The position numbers and the translations under genes were made by a program. Under the pieces are notes generated by a model. That model was not told where the DNA came from. It made no database searches and was given only the letters and a program-made list of their open reading frames with translations. Below, piece by piece: positions 1 through 6,477 of a stretch of 6,477 nucleotides of DNA (the first letter of the stretch is position 1; every line of letters starts with the position of its first letter). Source of the stretch: Bacteroidota bacterium (GTDB taxonomy: Bacteria > Bacteroidota > Rhodothermia > Rhodothermales > UBA10348); NCBI GenBank assembly GCA_027620595.1, contig JAQCDI010000151.1:1-6477 (forward strand), written 5' to 3'.

Positions 1-42
1 GCCCGCCGCCCGCGAAAGGTGGTCCGACGAAGGAGGACTACA

Positions 43-2682
43 CTACTCCGCGTCGCGCGTCGAGACGAGATCGAACTGGGCGGCGATGCGCGCCTGGAGT
101 TCGAGCAGGTGGGCGCGGTCCATGCGGTTGGAGATGCCGCCGGCAAGCGCGGAAGAGACGGCGGACGAGAGTTCGCTCAACTCCAGCCGCGCCAGCGTGC
201 GGGCTTCATCCGGCGTCGAAGGCACGAATGGGGACGGGCGCAGGTTGTTCATCAGGCCGCCAAGGTGTTCGGCGTAGGCCAGCTGGAGATTGCGCTGGAA
301 GCGATCCAGACCGGTGAGCGATCCATAAACGGCCGCGTCGATGTCCGAGAAGAGCTCTTCGACGGTGTAGGGGTCGTTCTGGCGCAGATCGGCGTTGATG
401 ACGATGGACAACCGGTTGCGGTTGGTCAGCGTGCCGAGTGCCATCATCTGCATCTGCAGCACCGACTCGTAGACCGGGGTGTCATAACGGCCCGCGCCAA
501 ATCCTGAGTTCCAGTCATCAACGCGGGTGGGCACGGCCTTGTTGAGCAGGTCCGCATCGAAGGGCAAAGACGACGTGTCCAGCGCGCGATCAAGGATGTA
601 GGCCACGGCCTTGCGCTGGTCAGCACCGGACACCGGCGTGAGCGGCATGGCCGCGTTGGGGTCGCCTTTGTGATCGCGCTCGAAGTACGAGCCGCCGACC
701 ATCTTGGCCACCGTCGTGAGCTGGCGGTACTGCGTAAAGAGCAGGCCGCTCACCGAGCTGCGCAGTCGGGCGTAGGAATCGTTGTCGCCAATCAATCGCT
801 CTTCGATGACGGGAGCAATGACGCTCACGAGTCGTCGCTGATCCTCGGAGTAGGCCATCGGATCGGACGACAGATCCCACACGCTGGTCAGCGGATCAAT
901 GCCGGAAGCATCACCATCCGTGTTGTATGCGTGCATCGGGTTGGCTGCCTGACGGGCGATGGCGGCCGCTTTGGCATCGTCCGGCGTATATCCGTAGGAG
1001 ATGGCCCACACATCGTAGGCGCCCACTTCCATGTTGACGTAGTCGCCCTGGGCATCCCGGTCGGGGTTGATGTTGGAACCGGCGTAGTCCATCACCGAGA
1101 GCGTCAGGCCATTTTCGGTGGTGTAGGCGGTGTCCTGCAGACGGTCGTAATCGATCGATCCCGAACCGCGGAAGTTGTGGCGCAGGCCCAGCGTGTGTCC
1201 CACTTCGTGGAAGACCAGGTCCCGCAGGGCCGGTCCATAGAATTCTTCCGGCACGTTGCCCACCGGATCCAATGCGCCATCAGCCAGCAGGACGGTCTGC
1301 AGGAGGCCCATTTCGAACTGCTTGCCGAACTCGGCCATGCAGAGTCGGTCCAACTCATTGGCCGACATCAGATTGATCTTGGTTTCCAGTGCCTGCATGC
1401 GGTTCAGCATGCCATTGGGACCGGCAAGATCGGCCCATTCCGATCCCCAGCCGCGCATGAACGTGGCGGAGAGCAGGATGTCGGCGTTCAGGATTTCGCC
1501 CGTGCGCGGATCGGTCTGCGAGGGGCCGATGGCATAGCCCATCTCGTGCGCTGCGCTCCATCGAACGGTGGAGTAGCGCATGTCTTCGGCGCTCCAGGTG
1601 GAGTCGTCCGGCGCCTCACGAGCGATGATGGCATTGGAGAAACCGGCTGCCTCATATGCCTTCTGCCATCCTTCGATACCTTCCTTGACCCACTTCCTTA
1701 ATTCGTGGGGTACGGTGCGGTCGATGTAGTAGACAATGGGCTGGATCGGATCGGAGATCTCGGCCGTCGGGTCTTTCTTCTCCAGGCGCCAGCGGTTGAC
1801 GTACTGGACCATCTGGTTGAAATCCGTCTGCTTGGAGAAATCCCGCTGCGCATCGGTGAAGAAGCCCACACGGTCATCGGCCATGCGACGCGCCATCGGT
1901 TTTTCCGGCAGGGCGAAAAATGAATACCGGACCCCGGCAGGGATGGACGTAACGTCGGAGACGCCGGCCGACGAGGTGACGGGGTTGCCATTGGGGCGAT
2001 ACGTCAGCAGCGCATCGATTTCCACGTTTTTCGGGAAAGCCATGGCCGACGACACATAGGAACGGCTCTTGTCGAACATGACCGGACGTCCGGCGAAATA
2101 GGGCTTGATCCGCTCGGAGAGCTGCAGGTAATCCGATACGACGAACTCGGAAAAGTCGATCAACAGGGCCTTCGTGGTCTCGTGCTCGCTTTCGATGGAG
2201 AACGCGGCGAGAATGGAATTGCCCACGTTGTCGCCCAGGGACTCGGCCAGGGGCGATCCATCTTCGGCCGTGAACCGCGTATTGATGTGATGCAGGTACA
2301 CTTTGTCCCCGATCCGTTCGAACCGCATCATGCGGGTGTCCGTCAGGGAGAGTCCGTCGTGGATGTCAAAAACACCCGTTCCTTTCGAAAAATGGCTGAT
2401 GAAGCCGAAATCCGTGCCCAATTGCGATGGCTGGATTTCCATGTATACCGTACGGTCCCGCTTCACATGCAGGTTGAACAGCCCCTTGTTGGCCTTGGTG
2501 TCCTTGAGGACATCCTCCCATTTCTTGAAGGGGGAGGCCGGTTTGGGAGGGGTGGCAGGCGGGGTGGCGGTGGCGGCAGCCCCTTTCGAGGTGGACACAG
2601 CGCCGGGGTCGGTGACGTTGACCGTGGTGCAGGACGTCAGGACCAGGGCCAGGGAGGCCAGGGACAGGGCAATTCGGGACAT
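43..2682 (-). CDS. Lipoprotein zinc-dependent metalloprotease (DUF5118/DUF5117/DUF4953 family)
   Basis: This 879-residue protein is a predicted secreted zinc endopeptidase of the metzincin type. Seen: residues 1-18 form a lipoprotein signal with lipobox LTSC (Cys18). Thr19-Thr20 follow, with no Asp at +2, which fits outer-membrane sorting. An Ala/Thr/Pro-rich linker spans about 19-50. The DUF5118-like segment starts near 51 (FKKWEDVLKDTKANKGLF), and DUF5117-like sequence covers about 80-300. The catalytic DUF4953-like region includes YYIDRTVPHELRKW (318-331), DPRTGEILNADI (391-402) and the zinc site HEVGHTLGLRHNF (492-504; ligands His492, His496 and His502, base Glu493). SVMDY (529-533) is a good Met-turn. 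Length is normal for the family and all catalytic residues are present, so it should be active. Family members are common in Bacteroidota-like genomes and their natural substrates are mostly unknown. The ATG at 2682 is chosen because it gives the signal peptide; no strong Shine-Dalgarno precedes it. It lies 78 bp downstream of the aldolase gene and may share its transcript. The family call is secure; the substrate is not known. Confidence 0.93.
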   Translation of the reverse strand: MSRIALSLASLALVLTSCTTVNVTDPGAVSTSKGAAATATPPATPPKPASPFKKWEDVLKDTKANKGLFNLHVKRDRTVYMEIQPSQLGTDFGFISHFSKGTGVFDIHDGLSLTDTRMMRFERIGDKVYLHHINTRFTAEDGSPLAESLGDNVGNSILAAFSIESEHETTKALLIDFSEFVVSDYLQLSERIKPYFAGRPVMFDKSRSYVSSAMAFPKNVEIDALLTYRPNGNPVTSSAGVSDVTSIPAGVRYSFFALPEKPMARRMADDRVGFFTDAQRDFSKQTDFNQMVQYVNRWRLEKKDPTAEISDPIQPIVYYIDRTVPHELRKWVKEGIEGWQKAYEAAGFSNAIIAREAPDDSTWSAEDMRYSTVRWSAAHEMGYAIGPSQTDPRTGEILNADILLSATFMRGWGSEWADLAGPNGMLNRMQALETKINLMSANELDRLCMAEFGKQFEMGLLQTVLLADGALDPVGNVPEEFYGPALRDLVFHEVGHTLGLRHNFRGSGSIDYDRLQDTAYTTENGLTLSVMDYAGSNINPDRDAQGDYVNMEVGAYDVWAISYGYTPDDAKAAAIARQAANPMHAYNTDGDASGIDPLTSVWDLSSDPMAYSEDQRRLVSVIAPVIEERLIGDNDSYARLRSSVSGLLFTQYRQLTTVAKMVGGSYFERDHKGDPNAAMPLTPVSGADQRKAVAYILDRALDTSSLPFDADLLNKAVPTRVDDWNSGFGAGRYDTPVYESVLQMQMMALGTLTNRNRLSIVINADLRQNDPYTVEELFSDIDAAVYGSLTGLDRFQRNLQLAYAEHLGGLMNNLRPSPFVPSTPDEARTLARLELSELSSAVSSALAGGISNRMDRAHLLELQARIAAQFDLVSTRDAE

Positions 2683-2760
2683 GACTCAGATTGGATTGTT
2701 GAGCCATGGGATGCAGGGTACGTCCCGCCGACGGTTCGCCCAAGCCCTTTCGGAGTCCGG

Positions 2761-3744
2761 TCAGCCGGCGAGCCGTTCCCCTGCCGTCGCTTCTTCCTCG
2801 CGGAAGTTGGGCAGCACGCCGGTCGAGTCCAGGATCTGGGCCAGTCGGGACTCGTGTGCCGTGGTCAGGCGCATGAGGGGCGGGCGAACCGTGCGCCAAT
2901 CGTCATCTCCGCTCACATCAGCCAGGATGTGCTTGAGCGTGGGCACGAAAGACATGGCTTCCAACGCCTTGCGGGTACGGATCATCCGGTCGGCCAGCGC
3001 CTTCTCGCCGTCGTAGAACGAGCGGATGAGACGCGAAGTCACGTTGGCCGTTGCCGAGATGCAGCCCACACCGCCTTCCTCGAGGGCGTAGGAGAGCAGC
3101 GCCTCCGAGCCGGTGAATACGGCCACATCCTCGAGGTCCCGGCAGAACAAGGTCAGGTTGTCCGTGTCCCCGCTGGAGTCCTTGATGCCCGCCACGATGG
3201 AAGGAAACGCGGTTTTCAGCTTCTGCACCATGGATGGTGAGAACCCGATGCCGGTCATCTTCGGGAAGTGGTACAGGAAGGCCTGCAACCGGTCCCGGCC
3301 GATGCGCTGGAAAAGCGTCGAGAAGTAGGCGTAGAGGCCTTCGTCGCTGATGCTCTTGTAATAGAACGGCGGCAGCATCAGTACAGCGCGGACCCCGCTG
3401 TCGACGGCGTGGGTCGAGAGCTCCACGGTGTCGGTCAGGGCTGCGCAACCGGTGCCGACAATCAGTCGGGACGGATCGGCTCCGCGCTGCAGCAGACCGT
3501 CCAGCAGTGCCTTCCGCTCGGCCACCGAAAAGGAGGTGGCCTCGCCCGTCGTGCCGAACAACACCACTCCGTGACAGCCCTGCTCATGGAGCCACAGGAT
3601 GTGGCGATGCAGTCGGTCAGGATCCGGGGTGAAGTCGGAGGTGAGCGGCGTCAGAGAGGCTGCCCACACGCCGTGGAGTGCGTCCATCGGGAGAAACGGG
3701 GGTCGGAGTGGAGAGTGCAGTATAGGGTACAACGGTTGATTCAT
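2761..3744 (-). CDS. Dihydrodipicolinate synthase/N-acetylneuraminate lyase-family class I aldolase
   Basis: A cytoplasmic (beta/alpha)8 Schiff-base aldolase, lyase or dehydratase acting on a 2-keto acid such as pyruvate. Seen, numbered from the 3744 start: GVWAASLTPLT (25-35), the carboxylate-binding GTTGE (64-68), LPPFYYK (124-130), the catalytic Tyr in FLYHFPKMTG (Tyr158), and the Schiff-base Lys188 in GIKDSSGD (186-193). The set is complete, so it should be active. Against true DapA: the motif YxxPxRTG, whose Arg binds aspartate semialdehyde (Arg138 in E. coli), reads YHFPKMTG here, with Met163 at the Arg position. The real role may therefore be sugar-acid, sialic-acid or hydroxyproline catabolism (the NanA, KDG and LhpC branches are known in this superfamily), so no symbol is given. 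Start: the ATG at 3744 has GGGAG 5 nt upstream but adds a Pro-rich 19-residue leader unusual for the family. The ATG at 3687 (MDALHGVWAA) matches the usual family N-terminus. It is divergent from the hydrolase and upstream of the protease on the same strand. Confidence 0.9.
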   Translation of the reverse strand: MNQPLYPILHSPLRPPFLPMDALHGVWAASLTPLTSDFTPDPDRLHRHILWLHEQGCHGVVLFGTTGEATSFSVAERKALLDGLLQRGADPSRLIVGTGCAALTDTVELSTHAVDSGVRAVLMLPPFYYKSISDEGLYAYFSTLFQRIGRDRLQAFLYHFPKMTGIGFSPSMVQKLKTAFPSIVAGIKDSSGDTDNLTLFCRDLEDVAVFTGSEALLSYALEEGGVGCISATANVTSRLIRSFYDGEKALADRMIRTRKALEAMSFVPTLKHILADVSGDDDWRTVRPPLMRLTTAHESRLAQILDSTGVLPNFREEEATAGERLAG

Positions 3745-3749
3745 TCCAA
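3719..3749 (-). promoter_or_regulatory. Possible sigma-70-like promoter for the aldolase gene
   Basis: On the minus strand TATACT (3724-3719) matches the -10 consensus at five of six bases. TTGGAA (3749-3744) is a weak -35 candidate, 19 nt upstream, which is longer than the ideal 17. Transcription would begin near 3712, downstream of the ATG at 3744 and about 25 nt before the ATG at 3687. If real, this promoter makes the shorter protein. No good Bacteroidota-type TAnnTTTG element was found here. This is inference from motif likeness only. Confidence 0.25.
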
Positions 3750-3787
3750 CTCCCGCAGACCGGGGAATCCACAGCGCCGGGAGCTGG
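3746..3787. repeat. Imperfect 10 bp inverted repeat in the divergent spacer (possible operator or RNA hairpin)
   Basis: The left arm CCAACTCCCG (3746-3755) and right arm CGGGAGCTGG (3778-3787) are reverse complements at nine of ten positions. They are separated by 22 bp, and arm centres lie 32 bp apart, close to three helical turns. In the minus-strand transcript the single mismatch becomes a G-U pair, giving a 10-pair stem that ends one base before the ATG at 3744 and buries its GGGAG. As DNA, the left arm overlaps the candidate -35 of the aldolase. The right arm touches TGGTATGAG (3785-3793), a weak extended -10 candidate for the hydrolase. The repeat is seen; any regulatory role is inferred. 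Confidence 0.4.
3750..3754 (-). promoter_or_regulatory. Shine-Dalgarno-like GGGAG before the upstream aldolase start
   Basis: GGGAG on the minus strand sits 5 nt before the ATG at 3744 and is the best ribosome-binding site in the window. It favours the longer aldolase start, in conflict with the family-typical N-terminus at 3687, which has no recognisable site. The hydrolase and protease starts also lack a well-placed site, so Shine-Dalgarno use in this genome may be loose and this signal is not decisive. The motif also forms part of an arm of the inverted repeat. Confidence 0.35.
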
Positions 3788-3816
3788 TATGAGGAGGCCT
3801 CTCAACCCTCGATTCC

Positions 3817-4803
3817 ATGTCGCGTTCCCGCTCGGCTTCCACATTCCGGACCCTGCTCCTGATCCTGGTTGCGCTCCTGCTTCTGGTGTGGGCCGGACCC
3901 CGTGCCTACGTTGATCTTTCCTGGTCCGAGGTGACCCCGGAAGCGCCCCTGGATGCCTGGCTGGCCGGGCAGGAGGCGCATTTCGACGACCTCCGTCCGG
4001 GCACGGCCAAGGGCATCGTCTGGGCCGACTCGGTGGGGGCCAGGACGCCCGTTTCGGTAGTGTATCTGCACGGTTTCTCGGCCAGTCGCCTGGAAGCCTA
4101 CCCGTATCCCGATTCCGTGGCAAGGGCTTTGGGGGCGAACCTCTTCTACACCCGCCTGGCCGGACATGGCCGGGACGGCGAGGCGCTCGGCGGCTCGACG
4201 GCCCGGGAGTGGATGCAGAGTGTGGCCGAGGCGATCCGTGTAGGCGAGGCCATCGGGGACAGCCTGGTGGTGATCGGTCTGTCGACGGGTGCGCCGCTGG
4301 CCGCGGTGGCTTCCGCCGATCCGGACCTGAATCGCCGGTGGAAGGCGCAGGTCTGGATAAGCCCCTACTTCAAACTGCAGGATGACCGGTCCGGCATGCT
4401 GCTGTGGCCGTGGGGAAGGGTACTGCTGCGGATCATGGGGGGAGAGGAACATTCCTGGACGCCCCAGAACGAGCTCCATGCCGCGCTCGGCACGCGCACC
4501 TATCCGTCCGAGGTGCTCCTGCAGCTCGTGCCCATGGTGACACAGATCCGGAAGATGGACCTCTCGGGCGTGCGCGTGCCGACGCTGATGGTGTATTCGC
4601 CGGATGACCGGGTGGTCAAGCCGGAGGCGGCACTGGAGAAACTGGCCACGCTGGGGTCGGCGGTGACGGATACGGTGGTTGTGCGCCGCGCGACGGACGC
4701 CAATATGCACGTCATCGTGGGGGATGCGCTCGGGCAGGAAAACACGATTCCCGTCGCGCGGCGCACCATTGACTGGCTGCGCGGACTCGCGGTTCGCCCG
4801 TAG
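3817..4803 (+). CDS. Membrane-anchored alpha/beta hydrolase (serine esterase/lipase-like)
   Basis: A 328-residue alpha/beta-hydrolase-fold enzyme of the broad Hydrolase_4/S33 type, likely an esterase, lipase or thioesterase; the substrate cannot be told. Seen: a basic N-terminus (MSRSRSASTFR), then one hydrophobic segment at about 12-27 (LLLILVALLLLVWAG), which should act as an uncleaved anchor or a signal peptide and place the enzyme on the periplasmic side. The fold elements are in order: oxyanion-loop HGFSAS (85-90), a second loop with RLAGHGRDG (113-121), the nucleophile elbow GLSTG (154-158, Ser156), the acid in SPDDRVV (Asp264), and the triad His in NMHVIV (His298). Residues about 181-245 between strand 6 and the acid form a cap or lid region. 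The triad is complete. The ATG at 3817 gives the N-terminal anchor. GAGGAGG at 3791-3797 is too far away (19 nt) to be a normal ribosome site. The gene is divergent from the aldolase and convergent with the receptor gene. The fold call is secure; the substrate is unknown. Confidence 0.9.
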   Translation: MSRSRSASTFRTLLLILVALLLLVWAGPRAYVDLSWSEVTPEAPLDAWLAGQEAHFDDLRPGTAKGIVWADSVGARTPVSVVYLHGFSASRLEAYPYPDSVARALGANLFYTRLAGHGRDGEALGGSTAREWMQSVAEAIRVGEAIGDSLVVIGLSTGAPLAAVASADPDLNRRWKAQVWISPYFKLQDDRSGMLLWPWGRVLLRIMGGEEHSWTPQNELHAALGTRTYPSEVLLQLVPMVTQIRKMDLSGVRVPTLMVYSPDDRVVKPEAALEKLATLGSAVTDTVVVRRATDANMHVIVGDALGQENTIPVARRTIDWLRGLAVRP

Positions 4804-4824
4804 ACTGGAACGGTGCAAACGGGC

Positions 4825-6477
4825 CTAGAATTCGTGCGTCAGGCGCAGGAGGGCCAGGCGGCCGATTTCCGGTACGAAGACGAATTCCCGGTGTCGATTG
4901 TCGGTCAGGTTCTGTACGGTCAGGTTGACCATGGTGTCCTTCGAGAACGGGACGCGGTAGTAGAGCGAGGCGTCCAGTACGAAGAAGGACTCCACCGCGC
5001 CCACGTAGACATCGCTGCGGACGGGGAAGCCTTCCACGTAACGAGCCCGCACGGAGCCGCCCAGGTCGCCCTCGGCGCCGTCATAGTAGGCTTGGAACCC
5101 GCCTTTCCAGCGGGGTGCATTGAGCGAGATGTCGCTCAGGCCGCCCACGTTGCGGAAGTAGTTGTCGCTCATCCAGGCGCCCATGACGCCCAGTCGGACC
5201 TGCCGCGAAAGGAACATGAGGACGTTGGCGTCGATGCCGCTCAGGGTCACCTCCCCGAAATTCTGTCGCGTCAGGATAACCGCCGTCGGATCGAAGGCTT
5301 CGACCGGGCTCACCGTGCCGAAGGGGATGGCGCCGGCCAGGCCGCCGGCCAGCAGGAAGGCCACCTCGTTGGCGGGGTCGCCGTCGTTGTTGGCAAAGAT
5401 CTGACCTGAGGCGTCAAGGGCCAGCAGGGTTTGTCGCGCCTCGGCGTTCCCGGGTTTGGCCAGTTCCTCGCGCAGGGCGGACAGGAGGGCGGTGTTGAGC
5501 GTTCCACCGTCGAGGAACACGTTGGGCGTGCCGACCACGTAGGGTCCTTTGAAGTCCGAAACGGTGGTGCGGTAGGCGTCGATGCCCACGACGAGCGCCT
5601 TCTTGATGAGCCCCTTGTAGCCCAGCTCGTACGTGCGGGTGCGGGTCACATCCAGGTTCGGGATGTCATCGGCAGTGCGCACCTCCTCGAAGGCCTGCCT
5701 GTCGAGGCTCAGGAGCTTGAGGATGTTGTTCACGCCGGAGACGGAAGAGGGCAGGACCTGGTCGAGCGCCGAGGAGATGGCGCCGGCGATGGACGGGTCA
5801 ATGATGCCGTCCGCAGCCAGGTTGTCGGCCAGACCAGCCACCGCCGACTGCCGGGCCACCGACCACATGACATTGGTGAAGACGGGGTCGTTGAGGTCTA
5901 TGAAGTCCGCTTCGGTCAGGCCGCGCGGGTCAAGCGGCGCAAACGGCGAGCGGAACTGCGGCTGCCCGTTGGCAGTGCGGGAGAAGGAGAAGCCGCGGTG
6001 CATGCCTTGGGCGCGCAGGTCGGTTTCGGGGGCGAACCCCAGAAGGGGCTCCATCTGCCCGAGGGTGAACACGTCGCGCGCGCCGAGCAGGTCGGAAAAG
6101 AGGTCGTTGGGCAGGGGGGTGACGAAAGCCCGGTTGTAGGTGGCGCGCAGGGTGTGGTTGGGCGCGGGTTTGAGGACGATGGCGGCGCGCGGGGAGAGGG
6201 TGGTGCGTTCGAGGCGATCATGGTAGTCCACGCGCGCCGCACCCAGGACGCTGAGCCACCGGAGCACATCCCAGTTGGCCTGCAGGTAGGACCCGACTTC
6301 GGCCACGTTGTCGCCGCTCTCGTAGCGCCCGTTGACGGTGCCCTCGCCCTCCGGAATCGTGTAGTAGGCGTCGATGCCGTACGTCAGTTGCACGCCGGCC
6401 TTCGGGGTGGCGTAGTGCTGCACCTGCGCCACCATCAGCTTCGACACGTCCCGGAATGCCTGACCGGTCCTGAGGAA
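4825..6477 (-). CDS. TonB-dependent outer-membrane receptor, C-terminal barrel part (5' end outside window)
   Basis: This is the C-terminal part of a TonB-dependent receptor, an outer-membrane beta-barrel that imports siderophores, vitamins, glycans or peptides using energy from TonB. The frame stays open through 6477, giving about 550 codons. The in-frame GTG at 6447 is not the true start, because ten sense codons precede it and the plug domain and TonB box are missing, which places the start beyond the window. Seen, numbered from 6447: alternating strand patterns such as VGSYLQANWDVLRWLSVLGA (51-70), AIVLKPAPNHTLRATYNRAF (89-108), TRTYELGYKG (270-279), GIDANVLMFL (404-413), and the family's closing motif VNLTVQNLTDNRHREF (507-522). 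It ends RLTHEF with terminal Phe, the usual outer-membrane barrel insertion signal. Two long helix-prone, strand-poor stretches (about 174-265 and 300-395) probably form extracellular loops. The substrate is not deducible. No SusD-like partner is visible inside the window. It converges on the hydrolase with 21 bp between stop codons. Confidence 0.9.
   Translation of the reverse strand, partial: FLRTGQAFRDVSKLMVAQVQHYATPKAGVQLTYGIDAYYTIPEGEGTVNGRYESGDNVAEVGSYLQANWDVLRWLSVLGAARVDYHDRLERTTLSPRAAIVLKPAPNHTLRATYNRAFVTPLPNDLFSDLLGARDVFTLGQMEPLLGFAPETDLRAQGMHRGFSFSRTANGQPQFRSPFAPLDPRGLTEADFIDLNDPVFTNVMWSVARQSAVAGLADNLAADGIIDPSIAGAISSALDQVLPSSVSGVNNILKLLSLDRQAFEEVRTADDIPNLDVTRTRTYELGYKGLIKKALVVGIDAYRTTVSDFKGPYVVGTPNVFLDGGTLNTALLSALREELAKPGNAEARQTLLALDASGQIFANNDGDPANEVAFLLAGGLAGAIPFGTVSPVEAFDPTAVILTRQNFGEVTLSGIDANVLMFLSRQVRLGVMGAWMSDNYFRNVGGLSDISLNAPRWKGGFQAYYDGAEGDLGGSVRARYVEGFPVRSDVYVGAVESFFVLDASLYYRVPFSKDTMVNLTVQNLTDNRHREFVFVPEIGRLALLRLTHEF

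Noticed and set aside
19..41. Stem GTGGTCC/GGACTAC (six of seven pairs, 9 nt loop) just after the protease stop, as a terminator
   Set aside because: The stem is short and imperfect and has no T-run on the minus strand, so it is not supportable as an intrinsic terminator.
670..1701. A 343-codon plus-strand open frame inside the protease gene
   Set aside because: It is a shadow antisense to the catalytic domain of the protease and has no domain signature.
2717..2745. TTGGGC-17 nt-TACCCT on the minus strand as a promoter for the protease
   Set aside because: The spacing is ideal but both hexamers match consensus poorly, so it is too weak to annotate.
2182..3240. A 352-codon plus-strand open frame across the protease start and aldolase 3' part
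   Set aside because: It is antisense to two well-supported genes and crosses their boundary. Its Gly/Arg/His-rich composition shows no recognisable motif.
3789..3914. A 41-residue open frame starting at an ATG before the hydrolase and overlapping it out of frame (possible leader peptide)
   Set aside because: It has no ribosome-binding site before it, a Pro-rich composition without features, and no attenuator-like structure. It is probably chance.
3802..4818. A 338-codon minus-strand open frame covering the whole hydrolase gene
   Set aside because: It lies entirely antisense to a gene with a complete catalytic triad. The translation is rich in Arg, His, Gly and Pro with no domain, as expected of a shadow frame in GC-rich DNA.
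4796..4824. GCCCGT/ACGGGC 6 bp inverted repeat across the convergent stop codons, as a bidirectional terminator
   Set aside because: The stem is only 6 bp with a 17 nt loop and has no T-run on either side.
4825..6447. Treating the GTG at 6447 as the receptor's real start
   Set aside because: The frame continues open for ten more codons to the window edge, and the encoded protein would lack a signal peptide and plug domain.

Overview
The window is GC-rich DNA with four protein genes packed almost end to end. No RNA gene, mobile element, long repeat or CRISPR array was seen. The contents point to a diderm (Gram-negative) bacterium: a lipoprotein with a lipobox, a TonB-dependent outer-membrane receptor ending in Phe, and a zinc protease family (DUF5118/DUF5117/DUF4953) best known from Bacteroidota and relatives. 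High GC together with this gene set suggests a Rhodothermota-like or Gemmatimonadota-like lineage rather than a classical low-GC Bacteroidota. That placement is an inference; no marker gene is present.

Layout. Minus strand, 3744 to 43: a DapA/NanA-family class I aldolase, then 78 bp downstream a large lipoprotein metzincin-like zinc metalloprotease. No convincing terminator lies between them, so co-transcription is possible. Plus strand, 3817 to 4803: a membrane-anchored alpha/beta hydrolase, divergent from the aldolase across a 72 bp spacer. Minus strand, 6477 to 4825: the C-terminal barrel part of a TonB-dependent receptor. It converges on the hydrolase with a 21 bp gap and runs off the right edge of the window. 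There is no gene-free stretch of 300 bp. Positions 1-42 lie downstream of the protease and hold no supported gene.

How the genes may work together. Three of the four products act in the envelope (outer-membrane receptor, surface or periplasmic lipoprotein protease, membrane-anchored hydrolase) and one is a cytoplasmic lyase or aldolase. A scavenging role (protein or ester breakdown, uptake, catabolism of a keto acid) fits, but nothing in the sequence proves a shared pathway, and the receptor and hydrolase are in separate transcription units.

The most interesting small-scale structure is a near-perfect 10 bp inverted repeat in the divergent spacer, with arms 32 bp apart centre to centre. In the aldolase transcript it would fold over the ribosome-binding site of the upstream start. 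No clearly new multi-gene system is visible; the families are all known ones with uncharacterised substrates.
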